Assembly: GCA_023438325.1 (NCBI GenBank)
Contig: JAEXRB010000095.1
Span: 1-12,763, forward strand
Reading direction: 5' to 3'
DNA: 12,763 bases
DNA from: Pseudomonadota bacterium
Lineage (GTDB): Bacteria; Pseudomonadota; Gammaproteobacteria; Xanthomonadales; Xanthomonadaceae
In this document: positions 6,474 to 12,763 of the stretch, piece by piece
Position numbering within the stretch: the stretch's first letter is position 1
Layout: each line of letters begins with the position of its first letter
Position numbers and translations under genes: made by a program
Notes under the pieces: model-generated
Told to the model about the DNA's origin: nothing
What the model saw: the letters and a program-made list of their open reading frames with translations, nothing else
Databases searched by the model: none

Positions 6474-8264
6474 ATGAACCGCTATCACCGCCCCACTTCC
6501 AGCGTCGCACTGGCCCTCTTGTTGGCGGCCTGTTCCAGCGCACCGATGAAACCTGCCGCCAATAACGACACCGATACCATGGCCTTCGGGCCAATCCTCG
6601 CCACGGTGCATCGCGATGGCGATGACCTGTTGAGCGCAGGTCTGGGGATCGAAGGATTGCGGTCACTTGTGCCGCCAACGGTTTCCGATGCGAATGCGCC
6701 AACCGCGGCCCAGTTGCGCCGTCGTGCGATCTGGGCCAACTGGCGCGGCATTGCCGATCTGCGGCCAGGTGGCGGAGCGGGTGATGTATTGCCGCAGGTT
6801 CCCGGACGCGAGTTCACCGCGTTTGCCACCGTGCCGGGTGCGCAGCAGTCACATCGCATGTTGCTGCAGTTGCCGGATGGCTTCGATCCGGAAAAACCAT
6901 GCCTCATCGTCGCGCCGGCCTCTGGTTCGCGTGGCGTCTACGGCGCCATCGCCGTGGCCGCACCGTGGGCGCTGCCGCGTGGCTGCGCGGTGGCCTATAC
7001 CGACAAGGGAGCGGGCACCGATTATGTCGACGTGGGCACAGGCGCTGGTACGCAACGCGACGGCACACCGGCATCTCATGCAGATATCGCCGTCTTTGCG
7101 CCGCAAACGGCTGCCACCGCCGGCATCGCGTTCAAACACGCCCACTCGCAGGACAATCCCGAAGCCGATTGGGGCCAGCACGTGCGACAGGCTGCCCAGT
7201 TCGGCTTGCAGGTGCTCAACACGCAATTTCCGACGAGAAACTTCCGCGCCGACAACACCCGCATCATCGCAGTCGGTATTTCCAATGGTGGCGGCGCCGT
7301 GTTGCGTGCGGCCGAGCACGATGATGCCTTGCTCGACGCCGTTGTCGCAGGCGAACCCAACGTCTACGTGGATGCGCCCGGCAGCCGTGCGCTGTATGAC
7401 TACGCCACGCTGGCCGCACGCCTGATGCCCTGCGCTTTGCTGGATCTGGACGACTTGCCGCAACCGCCGATGACCGATGCCTTGCGTGCAAAGGGTACGC
7501 AGCGATGCGCCGCTCTCAAGGCGCGCGGCGAATTGCATGGTGACGATCTGGCTGAGCAGGCCCGGGAAGCGCGCGCCCTGCTGCACGCCGCCGGCTTCGA
7601 CGACCACGCCCTGCGCAGCGGCGCGACCAGTACCGGTTTCGATCTGTGGCGCAGTGTTGCGGCGGCCTATGCATCCGCCTACGGACGCTATCGTTTCGGA
7701 CAGCATCCCTGCGGCTTTGATTACGCCGCGCTGGATGCCGAGGGCGCGCCACGTGCCGTTGATGTTGCCGAACGCGCATTGTGGTGGAGCGATGCGAGCG
7801 GCATCCCGCCCGGCAACGGCATCGCGTTGCGTGACTCGCAGCGCGCCGGAGAGGATCCCGATCTGCCCGGGTTGGATTGCCTGCGCAGTTTGTGGGAAGG
7901 CGACAGTGAATCCGCTCGGCATGTGCGCGAAGGCATTGCCGCCACCCGTGCCGCATTGCCGCGCGAACATCTGCCCATGATCATCGTGCATGGGCGCGAC
8001 GATGGCCTGATCCCGATGGCGTTCAGCAGCACGCCCTACGTGCAGATGCTGCGCGCCGCAGGTCGCGACGTGACGTACTGGCAGGTGACGGACGCACAGC
8101 ACTTCGACGCATTTCTCGCCTTCCCGGACTACGCGCGCCGCTATGTGCCATTGCTGCCGCAGGTCCACGCCGCGCTGGATGCGGTGTGGGCGCATCTGGA
8201 AAATCCCGCCGTCGCCCTGCCCGCCGATGCGGTGTTGTCGCCGACACACGGCAAGGCAGATTGA
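6474..8264 (+). CDS. Predicted lipoprotein, D-(-)-3-hydroxybutyrate oligomer hydrolase family
   Basis: This 596-residue alpha/beta hydrolase resembles the 3HB-oligomer hydrolases that cut short hydroxybutyrate oligomers, the products of polyhydroxybutyrate depolymerase, to monomers. The N-terminus is a lipoprotein signal with lipobox LAAC (17-20). C20 is followed by Ser, which in E. coli sorting rules suggests the outer membrane. The nucleophile is S270 in VGISNGGG, with likely acid D509 or D510 in VHGRDDGLIP and H543 in DAQHFDAF. Six further cysteines (143, 171, 320, 345, 413, 469) suit an exported, disulfide-bonded enzyme. It appears shorter than the Ralstonia enzymes as I recall them (about 690-700). 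No clear Shine-Dalgarno precedes the ATG; the start rests on the signal peptide. It stands alone between the atp terminator and a convergent regulator. The family call is from motifs and overall look, not a search. Confidence 0.8.
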   Translation: MNRYHRPTSSVALALLLAACSSAPMKPAANNDTDTMAFGPILATVHRDGDDLLSAGLGIEGLRSLVPPTVSDANAPTAAQLRRRAIWANWRGIADLRPGGGAGDVLPQVPGREFTAFATVPGAQQSHRMLLQLPDGFDPEKPCLIVAPASGSRGVYGAIAVAAPWALPRGCAVAYTDKGAGTDYVDVGTGAGTQRDGTPASHADIAVFAPQTAATAGIAFKHAHSQDNPEADWGQHVRQAAQFGLQVLNTQFPTRNFRADNTRIIAVGISNGGGAVLRAAEHDDALLDAVVAGEPNVYVDAPGSRALYDYATLAARLMPCALLDLDDLPQPPMTDALRAKGTQRCAALKARGELHGDDLAEQAREARALLHAAGFDDHALRSGATSTGFDLWRSVAAAYASAYGRYRFGQHPCGFDYAALDAEGAPRAVDVAERALWWSDASGIPPGNGIALRDSQRAGEDPDLPGLDCLRSLWEGDSESARHVREGIAATRAALPREHLPMIIVHGRDDGLIPMAFSSTPYVQMLRAAGRDVTYWQVTDAQHFDAFLAFPDYARRYVPLLPQVHAALDAVWAHLENPAVALPADAVLSPTHGKAD

Positions 8265-8302
8265 CGCGCGCAGCCGCGGGCACTGTTTTGCGGAAGCGTG
8301 CT

Positions 8303-9271
8303 TCAACGACGTGCGCGTTCGCGCACCGTCGCGGTGATTGCTCCTGCAACCGTCATGGCGTCGAAGATGCAATCGCGCAACCAGGCGTGTGCCGGATCGT
8401 TGTCGGTGGCACGGTGCCAGCAGGCCACCACCGGAAACGCACGCAAGCGCATCGGCAGCTCCGCGATCGCCAGTGGCAACAAGTTCGCCAACTGCTGCGC
8501 GTGCGAGCGCGGCAGTGTCAGCAGCAGATCGGTTTGAGCCGCGACTTGCGCGGCAGGCAGATGATGCTGGCAAATGCTGCGCACGGCACGCACGCGGCCA
8601 CTCTGGCCAAGCAGCAGATCCAGGGTAGAGGCCTCGCCCGGCGCTGAAACTGCCACATGCTCGGCGGCCAGATAAGCGGCCCGGCTCAGCCCGGAGGCGA
8701 GCGGATGCGTCCGCCGCATCACCACCACCAGCGAGTCGGTGCCGAGTGTCCTGCGCAGGATCGCCGCGCCCATCGGCAAGGGGCGATCCACCACCAGATG
8801 CGTCGTGCCGGCGGCCAATGCGCGCTCGGCTTCGTTGCTGGCCAGGCGATGGCTGGTCACGCGCACTTGCGGCGCTTCCCGACCGATTCGTGCCAGCAGC
8901 GTCGGCAGCACGAGGGATTCAAGCGCCTCACGCAGGCTGACGCTGAAAACCATCTGCAACAGCGCTGGATCAAACACCGATTGTGCGTGGGTGCAGGCCA
9001 GCAAACCGCCCACATGGGCGCGAACCGCCGGCAGCATCGCCTGAGCCTTTGCCGTCGGCACCAGGCGATTACCGTGACGGACGAACAACGGGTCACCGAG
9101 CGACGCGCGCAAGCGGCCGAGCGCGTGGGTGACTGCCGGCTGGGTGAGATGCAGCGCACGTGCGGCAGCGCTGACGCCGCCGTGGACATGGATGGCGTCG
9201 AGCACCCGGAAAAGGTTGAGGTCGATGCGTGGGTCGATGCGGGTCATGTGGTCAGGCTGTCGTCCAGACAT
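8303..9271 (-). CDS. LysR-family transcriptional regulator
   Basis: This 322-residue protein has the LysR layout. A winged helix-turn-helix lies at about 17-76 (IDLNLFRVLDAIHVHGGVSAAARALHLTQPAVTHALGRL, cited in part, then DPLFVRHGNRLVPT). A ligand-binding domain at about 100-310 would sense a small effector. The DLNLFRVLDAI opening resembles the NahR/LinR-like branch. AGGA at 9278-9275 lies three bases before the ATG at 9271, a short spacing. The in-frame ATG at 9247 (M9) is an alternative start giving 314 residues. It is transcribed away from the acyl-CoA dehydrogenase gene across an 87-nt gap, the usual arrangement for a LysR protein controlling its neighbour and itself. Its 3' end faces the oligomer hydrolase with only 38 nt between, so that gene is a second possible target. 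The effector is unknown. Confidence 0.93.
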   Translation of the reverse strand: MSGRQPDHMTRIDPRIDLNLFRVLDAIHVHGGVSAAARALHLTQPAVTHALGRLRASLGDPLFVRHGNRLVPTAKAQAMLPAVRAHVGGLLACTHAQSVFDPALLQMVFSVSLREALESLVLPTLLARIGREAPQVRVTSHRLASNEAERALAAGTTHLVVDRPLPMGAAILRRTLGTDSLVVVMRRTHPLASGLSRAAYLAAEHVAVSAPGEASTLDLLLGQSGRVRAVRSICQHHLPAAQVAAQTDLLLTLPRSHAQQLANLLPLAIAELPMRLRAFPVVACWHRATDNDPAHAWLRDCIFDAMTVAGAITATVRERARR

Positions 9272-9292
9272 GCATCCTGTTCATGACCATGG

Positions 9293-9336
9293 ATGATGCA
9301 TATGCATTTCACAGGCCGTCAACGCTGGCGTAGCCT
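9293..9336. promoter_or_regulatory. Divergent promoter/operator region, LysR versus acyl-CoA dehydrogenase
   Basis: A perfect 12-bp palindrome ATGCATATGCAT lies at 9296-9307, inside an AT-N11-AT frame (9293-9307) that fits the T-N11-A LysR box. On the + strand, TTCACA (9308-9313), 17 nt and TAGCCT (9331-9336) could be a promoter for the dehydrogenase operon. On the - strand, TTGACG (9322-9317), 18 nt and CATCAT (9298-9293) could be the regulator promoter. The palindrome sits between or beside both, suiting autoregulation. The promoter calls are weak; the palindrome is certain. Confidence 0.4.
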
Positions 9337-9344
9337 TGATCGAA

Positions 9345-9352
9345 AAGGAGGT
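9345..9352 (+). promoter_or_regulatory. Perfect Shine-Dalgarno deciding the dehydrogenase start
   Basis: AAGGAGGT lies six bases before the ATG at 9359. It overrides the upstream in-frame ATG at 9293, which would add 22 residues (MMHMHFTGRQRW...) unlike the family and would run through the operator region. Confidence 0.9.
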
Positions 9353-9358
9353 ATCGCC

Positions 9359-10600
9359 ATGGATTTTGCCCATTCCGAACGAACGCAGGCACTGGTGGCA
9401 CGGGTTTCGCGTTTCATGCGCGAGGAAATCGTGCCGGCCGAAGCGGCATATGCCGCTGCCCTGACGGGAAACCGCGATCATCGGCGCTGGCGCCAGCCGC
9501 CGATCATGGAGACGCTGAAGGCGAAAGCGCGTGCCGAGGGTTTGTGGAACCTGTTCCTTCCCGATGCGGAGCATGGCGCCGGTTTGTCGAACGTCGATTA
9601 CGCACCGCTGGCCGAGATCATGGGGCACTCGTTCATCGCATCGGAAGTGTTCAATTGCAGCGCCCCGGATACCGGCAACATGGAAGTGCTGCAGCGCTAC
9701 GGCACGCCGCAGCAACAAGAATCCTGGCTGGTGCCATTGCTGGCCGGCGAAATCCGTTCCGGATTTGCGATGACCGAACCCGACGTGGCCTCGTCCGATG
9801 CCACCAACATGCAGGCAACCGCGCATCTCGCTGGCGATGAGGTAGTGCTGGATGGACGCAAGTGGTGGACCACCGGCGTCGGCCATCCGAACTGCCGTTT
9901 CGTGATCTTCATGGGACTGAGCGATCCGCAGGCTGACCCGCACCATCGCCACACCATGGTGATCTGCCCGCTCGATGCACCGGGCGTGACGGTCGAGCGC
10001 ATGCTGCCGGTGTTCAACGACTTGGACGAGCCATCAGGGCACGGCCAGATCAGCTTCAACCAGGTGCGCGTGCCGAAGGACAACATCATTCTCGGCCTCG
10101 GGCGCGGTTTCGAGATCGCCCAGGGGCGGCTCGGGCCCGGGCGCATCCATCACTGCATGCGTGCCATCGGTGCGGCCGAACGCGCCGTGGCGCTGCTCTG
10201 CGATCGCGCGCGTTCACGCATCGCGTTCGGCAAGCCGCTGCTGGCTCTGGGCGGCAATGCCGACATGCTGGCCGAGTTGCGCATGGCGATCGAGCAGGCG
10301 CGTTTGCTGACGTTGAAAGCGGCGTGGACCATCGACACCCACGGCAACAAAGCGGCAATCAGTCTGGTATCGCAAATCAAAGTGGTGGCCCCGCGCGTGG
10401 CCCAGATGGCGGCCGATGCGGCGATCCAGATTCACGGTGGCGCCGGCCTCACCGATGACTTCCCGCTGGCGCAGCTTTACGCCTATGCACGCGTGCTGCG
10501 ATTGGCCGATGGCCCGGACGAAGTGCATCGGCAGGTCGTGGCCAAGCTGGAAGCACGGGCGCAGGACGCGCGCCGGGCAAAGCAGGAGGAAGCGGCATGA
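9359..10600 (+). CDS. Acyl-CoA dehydrogenase family protein, ACAD10/ACAD11-like
   Basis: This 413-residue FAD enzyme has the full acyl-CoA dehydrogenase fold. A helical N-domain (1-130) includes FLPDAEHGAGLSNVDYAPLAEIMG. The middle beta-domain has the flavin motif FAMTEPDVASSDATNM (136-151) and RKWWTTG (168-174 region). The C-terminal helical domain has RLGPGRIHHCMRAIG, QIHGGAGLTDDFPLAQLYAYAR (cited in part, about 357-378) and ADGPDEVH (383-390). ADGPDEVH and RLGPGRIHH are hallmarks of the ACAD10/11 group. The catalytic base position, Glu in the YEGT of medium-chain enzymes, is D384 here. In that group the enzyme acts on 4-phosphoacyl-CoA made by a partner kinase, rather than on plain saturated acyl-CoA. 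The kinase gene follows with an ATGA overlap, which supports the same role. Substrate chain length is not readable. Confidence 0.92.
   Translation: MDFAHSERTQALVARVSRFMREEIVPAEAAYAAALTGNRDHRRWRQPPIMETLKAKARAEGLWNLFLPDAEHGAGLSNVDYAPLAEIMGHSFIASEVFNCSAPDTGNMEVLQRYGTPQQQESWLVPLLAGEIRSGFAMTEPDVASSDATNMQATAHLAGDEVVLDGRKWWTTGVGHPNCRFVIFMGLSDPQADPHHRHTMVICPLDAPGVTVERMLPVFNDLDEPSGHGQISFNQVRVPKDNIILGLGRGFEIAQGRLGPGRIHHCMRAIGAAERAVALLCDRARSRIAFGKPLLALGGNADMLAELRMAIEQARLLTLKAAWTIDTHGNKAAISLVSQIKVVAPRVAQMAADAAIQIHGGAGLTDDFPLAQLYAYARVLRLADGPDEVHRQVVAKLEARAQDARRAKQEEAA
10584..10590 (+). promoter_or_regulatory. Shine-Dalgarno for the kinase inside the dehydrogenase end
   Basis: AGGAGGA lies six bases before the kinase ATG and inside the last codons of the dehydrogenase gene. 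With the 4-nt ATGA overlap it implies strong, coupled translation of the two proteins. Confidence 0.85.
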
Positions 10601-11667
10601 GCGAGACACTGGATCAGGCCCGCGCCGTGCGTGCCGAGGATGGGTTCGACATTGCGAAAGTCGATGGCTGGCTGAAGGCGCACATCGGCGGGTTGGACGG
10701 GGCACCCGAGCTGGCACAGTTTGCCGGTGGCGCCTCGAACCTGACCTATCTGCTCACCTATCCGGGCCGTGAACTGGTGTTGCGCCGGGCGCCGCCGGGT
10801 GCCTCGGTCAAAAGCGCGCACGACATGACGCGGGAGGCGCGCGTCATGGCCGCACTGAAACCTCACTATCCCCTCGTGCCCGAGATTCTGGCAATTTGCG
10901 ACGATGCCTCGGTGCTGGGCCAGAGTTTCTATGCGATGGAGCGGCTGCGCGGCACCATCCTGCGCCGTGACATTCCGAAGGCATTGGGTCTGGATGCCGA
11001 TGCCACGCGCCGCTTGTGCCTGGGATTCTGGGATCGGCTGGTGGACCTGCACCGCATCGATGCCCGCACGCCCGCGCTGCAGCACTTGGGCAAAGGCGAG
11101 GGTTACATCGAACGGCAAGTGCTCGGCTGGAGCGAACGCTGGCAGCGTGCGGCGGTGGAAGATACCGATCCGGCCACCGATGTGCTGGCTTGGCTGGCGC
11201 AGCATCGTCCGGCGCGCGACAACGCCGTGCGGGTGATCCACAACGATTACCGTTTCGACAACGTGGTGCTGGCACTGGATGATCCCCAACGCATCGTGGG
11301 CGTGCTCGATTGGGAAATGGCGACGCTCGGCGATCCGCTGATGGATCTGGGTGGTTCGCTGGCCTATTGGGTGCAGGCCGATGACGACACGGTATTCCGC
11401 GCATTGCGCCGCCAGCCTTCGGATGCCGAAGGCATGCTGACGCGCGCTGAAATCATCGATTACTACGCAAGCAAAACCGGGCTGGATGTTTCCGGTTTCG
11501 CGTTCTACGAGGTGTTTGGCTTGTTCCGGCTCGCGGTGATCGCGCAGCAGATCTATCGCCGCTACGCGCTCGGGCACACCCGCAACCCGCAGTTCGCCGG
11601 ATTTGGCGACGGCGTGCGGCATTTGATCGAACGCTGCCGCCGGATCAGCGGATTGTCTGCCTCGTGA
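10597..11667 (+). CDS. APH-fold phosphotransferase, likely hydroxyacyl-CoA kinase (LvaA/ACAD10-11 kinase-like)
   Basis: This 356-residue protein has the aminoglycoside-phosphotransferase kinase fold. The nucleotide loop is GGASNLTYLL (44-53), followed by LVLRRAPPG (60-68) and a likely alpha-C glutamate E80 in MTREARVM. The catalytic loop VIHNDYRFDN has D217 and N222, and the metal-binding motif VLDWEMATLGDPLMD has D238, so it looks catalytically complete. LVLRRAPPG and HNDYRFDN are typical of the kinase domains joined to dehydrogenases in animal ACAD10/11, and of LvaA, the 4-hydroxyvaleryl-CoA kinase of levulinate catabolism. The inferred reaction is ATP-dependent phosphorylation of the 4-hydroxyl of a hydroxyacyl-CoA. 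True antibiotic phosphorylation is unlikely in this setting. It overlaps the dehydrogenase gene (ATGA) and the next gene (GTGA). No small LvaB-like partner is seen in the window. Confidence 0.88.
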   Translation: MSETLDQARAVRAEDGFDIAKVDGWLKAHIGGLDGAPELAQFAGGASNLTYLLTYPGRELVLRRAPPGASVKSAHDMTREARVMAALKPHYPLVPEILAICDDASVLGQSFYAMERLRGTILRRDIPKALGLDADATRRLCLGFWDRLVDLHRIDARTPALQHLGKGEGYIERQVLGWSERWQRAAVEDTDPATDVLAWLAQHRPARDNAVRVIHNDYRFDNVVLALDDPQRIVGVLDWEMATLGDPLMDLGGSLAYWVQADDDTVFRALRRQPSDAEGMLTRAEIIDYYASKTGLDVSGFAFYEVFGLFRLAVIAQQIYRRYALGHTRNPQFAGFGDGVRHLIERCRRISGLSAS

Positions 11668-12359
11668 GCACGCATGAAGTGATATTGGTGCGACATGCCC
11701 AAGCCAGTTTTGGCGCTGACGATTACGATCAGCTCTCCGCCTTGGGGCAAGCCCAGGCGCAACGCCTCGGAGCATGGCTGGCCGAAACCGGTCAGGCACC
11801 GGTGCGCGTGGTGATCGGCCCGCGCCGGCGTCATCGCCAGACCGCGCAAATTTGTCTGGATGCCGCCGGGCTGGCAAGTCCGTTGCAGGTGCTCGACGGG
11901 CTGGATGAGATGGATCACTTGGAACTGCTCCTGCGGCGATATCCCGAGCTGACCACGCCCGCAGCCTTGCGTGCCGCGTTGACGGAAGAAGCCGATCCAC
12001 ACCGTGCCTTCCAGAAAATGTTCATCGCAGCCGTGGCGCGCTGGATGGATCCTGCGCATGAATCCGACTACGCCATCACGTGGCAGCACTTCCGCCGAAA
12101 CGTGCAACAGGCATGGCAGCAGATTTCCGCAACGTTGGATGGCCCGGTGTGGGCATTCACCTCCGGAGGCCCGATCGGCGTGCTGGCCGCCGCTGCGGTC
12201 GGGGTGCCGGATGAACATGCGTTCGGCATGGTGTGGCCGTTGGCCAACGCCGGACTGACCCGCATGCGCGCCGGTCGCCAACATCCTGCCCTGATCAGTT
12301 ACAACACTTGGCCGCATCTGGAACATCACGCCCACAAACACTTGTTGACGATGCGCTGA
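11664..12359 (+). CDS. Histidine phosphatase superfamily protein, atypical active site
   Basis: This 231-residue protein has the phosphoglycerate mutase-like fold. The phospho-accepting histidine is H11 in ILVRHAQAS. The arginine region is GPRRRHRQTAQ (52-62) and the acid region is LDGLDEMDHLE (78-87). The place where the family normally has SHGG, carrying the second catalytic histidine, reads FTSGGPIGVLA (165-175), with S167. The core is otherwise typical, so activity may be altered, or another residue may serve (H141, H142 or others in the His-rich tail HLEHHAHKH). The start is GTG at 11664, overlapping the kinase stop as GTGA; no good Shine-Dalgarno is seen, so translation is probably coupled. 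It might dephosphorylate an off-pathway phosphoacyl product or act as a binding protein. The true substrate is unknown. Confidence 0.85.
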   Translation: MSTHEVILVRHAQASFGADDYDQLSALGQAQAQRLGAWLAETGQAPVRVVIGPRRRHRQTAQICLDAAGLASPLQVLDGLDEMDHLELLLRRYPELTTPAALRAALTEEADPHRAFQKMFIAAVARWMDPAHESDYAITWQHFRRNVQQAWQQISATLDGPVWAFTSGGPIGVLAAAAVGVPDEHAFGMVWPLANAGLTRMRAGRQHPALISYNTWPHLEHHAHKHLLTMR

Positions 12360-12461
12360 TTTCAGCATCGCGCTGTCGCAGACTGCGCATCGAACCACCC
12401 TCGTGCCGCTGTATTGGCAAACCATCATCCCCGGCCCCATGACGCCATCGGAGAACTCACC
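12360..12461 (+). other. 102-nt gap before the SDR gene
   Basis: This gap separates the phosphatase-like gene from the SDR gene. Apart from GGAGA at 12450-12454, seven bases before the SDR start, and a small CAGC-N5-GCTG repeat (12363-12375), nothing is clear. There is no terminator and no convincing promoter, so cotranscription is possible but not shown. Confidence 0.5.
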
Positions 12462-12763
12462 ATGACTGCCACGACTTCCTCGTTCGACCTGACTGGCCGC
12501 ATCGCCATCGTGACCGGCGCCAGTCGCGGCATCGGTGCCGAAATCGCCATGTTGCTGGCCGCCCACGGCGCCCACGTCATCGTCTCCAGCCGCAAGCAGG
12601 CCGATTGCCAGAGCGTGGTCGAACAGATCGCCGCCGAGGGTGGCTCTGCAGAAGCCTTGGCCTGCCATATCGGCGAGCTGGATCAGATCACTGCGCTGCA
12701 TGCACACGTGGCGTCCACGCACGGGCGTCTGGATGTGCTGGTCAACAACGCCGCCACCAACCC
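12462..12763 (+). CDS. SDR family oxidoreductase, DHRS4-like (5' part only)
   Basis: The first 100 residues of a short-chain dehydrogenase/reductase are present; the gene runs off the window. The Rossmann glycine motif TGASRGIG is at 18-25. After the second strand comes VIVSSRKQ (39-46), where S43/R44 suggest NADPH preference. LDVLVNNAATN (90-100) is the structural NNAG-type motif. HVIVSSRKQ, ACHIG (67-71) and NNAATNP recall the DHRS4 carbonyl-reductase branch. GGAGA lies seven bases before the ATG. In levulinate catabolism a reductase makes the 4-hydroxyacyl-CoA from the 4-oxo form, so this protein could supply the kinase substrate, but a 3-oxoacyl or other carbonyl reductase is equally possible. 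The catalytic Ser/Tyr/Lys lie beyond the window. Confidence 0.9.
   Translation, partial: MTATTSSFDLTGRIAIVTGASRGIGAEIAMLLAAHGAHVIVSSRKQADCQSVVEQIAAEGGSAEALACHIGELDQITALHAHVASTHGRLDVLVNNAATN

Noticed and set aside
4291..6702. An 803-codon open frame on the - strand across atpD and atpC
   Set aside because: It lies opposite well-conserved atpD and atpC and reads as Arg/His/Asp/Leu/Val-rich sequence without domains. This is the usual antisense shadow of GC-rich codon bias.
8265..8304. A bidirectional terminator between the convergent hydrolase and LysR genes
   Set aside because: Only GAAGC-GT-GCTTC (8293-8304) is present, overlapping the regulator stop and with no suitable T-run on either strand.
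6849..8573. A 574-codon open frame on the - strand overlapping the oligomer hydrolase and the LysR gene
   Set aside because: It runs through two genes with intact family motifs and has no features of its own.
9293..9358. Upstream in-frame ATG start for the acyl-CoA dehydrogenase
   Set aside because: The perfect AAGGAGGT six bases before the ATG at 9359 and the family N-terminus favour the later start.
10597..11667. Aminoglycoside resistance gene
   Set aside because: The fold is shared, but the sequence style (LVLRRAPPG, HNDYRFDN) and operon with an ACAD10/11-like dehydrogenase point to hydroxyacyl-CoA metabolism.
10483..12000. A 505-codon open frame on the - strand across the kinase gene
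   Set aside because: It is antisense to an enzyme with complete catalytic motifs and is Gln/His/Arg-rich without domains.
1..12763. tRNA, rRNA, CRISPR, insertion sequence or phage attachment site
   Set aside because: No cloverleaf-like sequence, spaced direct repeats, transposase or terminal repeats were seen on either strand.

Overview
The window is high-GC DNA from a gammaproteobacterium. The ATP synthase subunits are of the E. coli type, and the 92-residue c subunit and general style suggest Lysobacterales/Xanthomonadales, probably near Rhodanobacteraceae. That placement is a judgement from sequence style, not a search result. Coding is dense and no stretch over 300 bases lacks a gene; the longest gap is 133 nt (6341-6473).

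Region 1 (1-6389, + strand) is the F1Fo ATP synthase operon in the classical order: atpB (3' end only), atpE, atpF, atpH, atpA, atpG, atpD, atpC. All key residues are present, and the c-subunit carboxylate is an Asp in a proton-type context. A textbook Rho-independent terminator closes the operon. Several gaps between genes (E-F, H-A, A-G, G-D, D-C) carry clear stem-loops, whereas the gap ahead of atpE is U/C-rich and without an obvious stem.

Region 2 (6390-8302) holds one gene for a predicted lipoprotein of the D-(-)-3-hydroxybutyrate oligomer hydrolase family. It sits where many gammaproteobacteria have glmU, and a nested dyad lies upstream of it.

Region 3 (8303-12763) is a divergent LysR-type regulator facing an operon-like group. 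The group comprises an ACAD10/11-type acyl-CoA dehydrogenase, an APH-fold small-molecule kinase (ATGA overlap), a histidine-phosphatase-superfamily protein (GTGA overlap) and, after 102 nt, a DHRS4-like SDR cut by the window end. The dehydrogenase and kinase correspond to domains fused in animal ACAD10/ACAD11, and to the separate LvaC and LvaA roles in levulinate catabolism of Pseudomonas putida. The most interesting hypothesis here is therefore a 4-hydroxyacyl-CoA pathway: the kinase phosphorylates the 4-hydroxyl, the dehydrogenase-fold enzyme eliminates phosphate, and the product enters beta-oxidation. The phosphatase-fold protein lacks the usual second catalytic histidine, which makes its role an open question.
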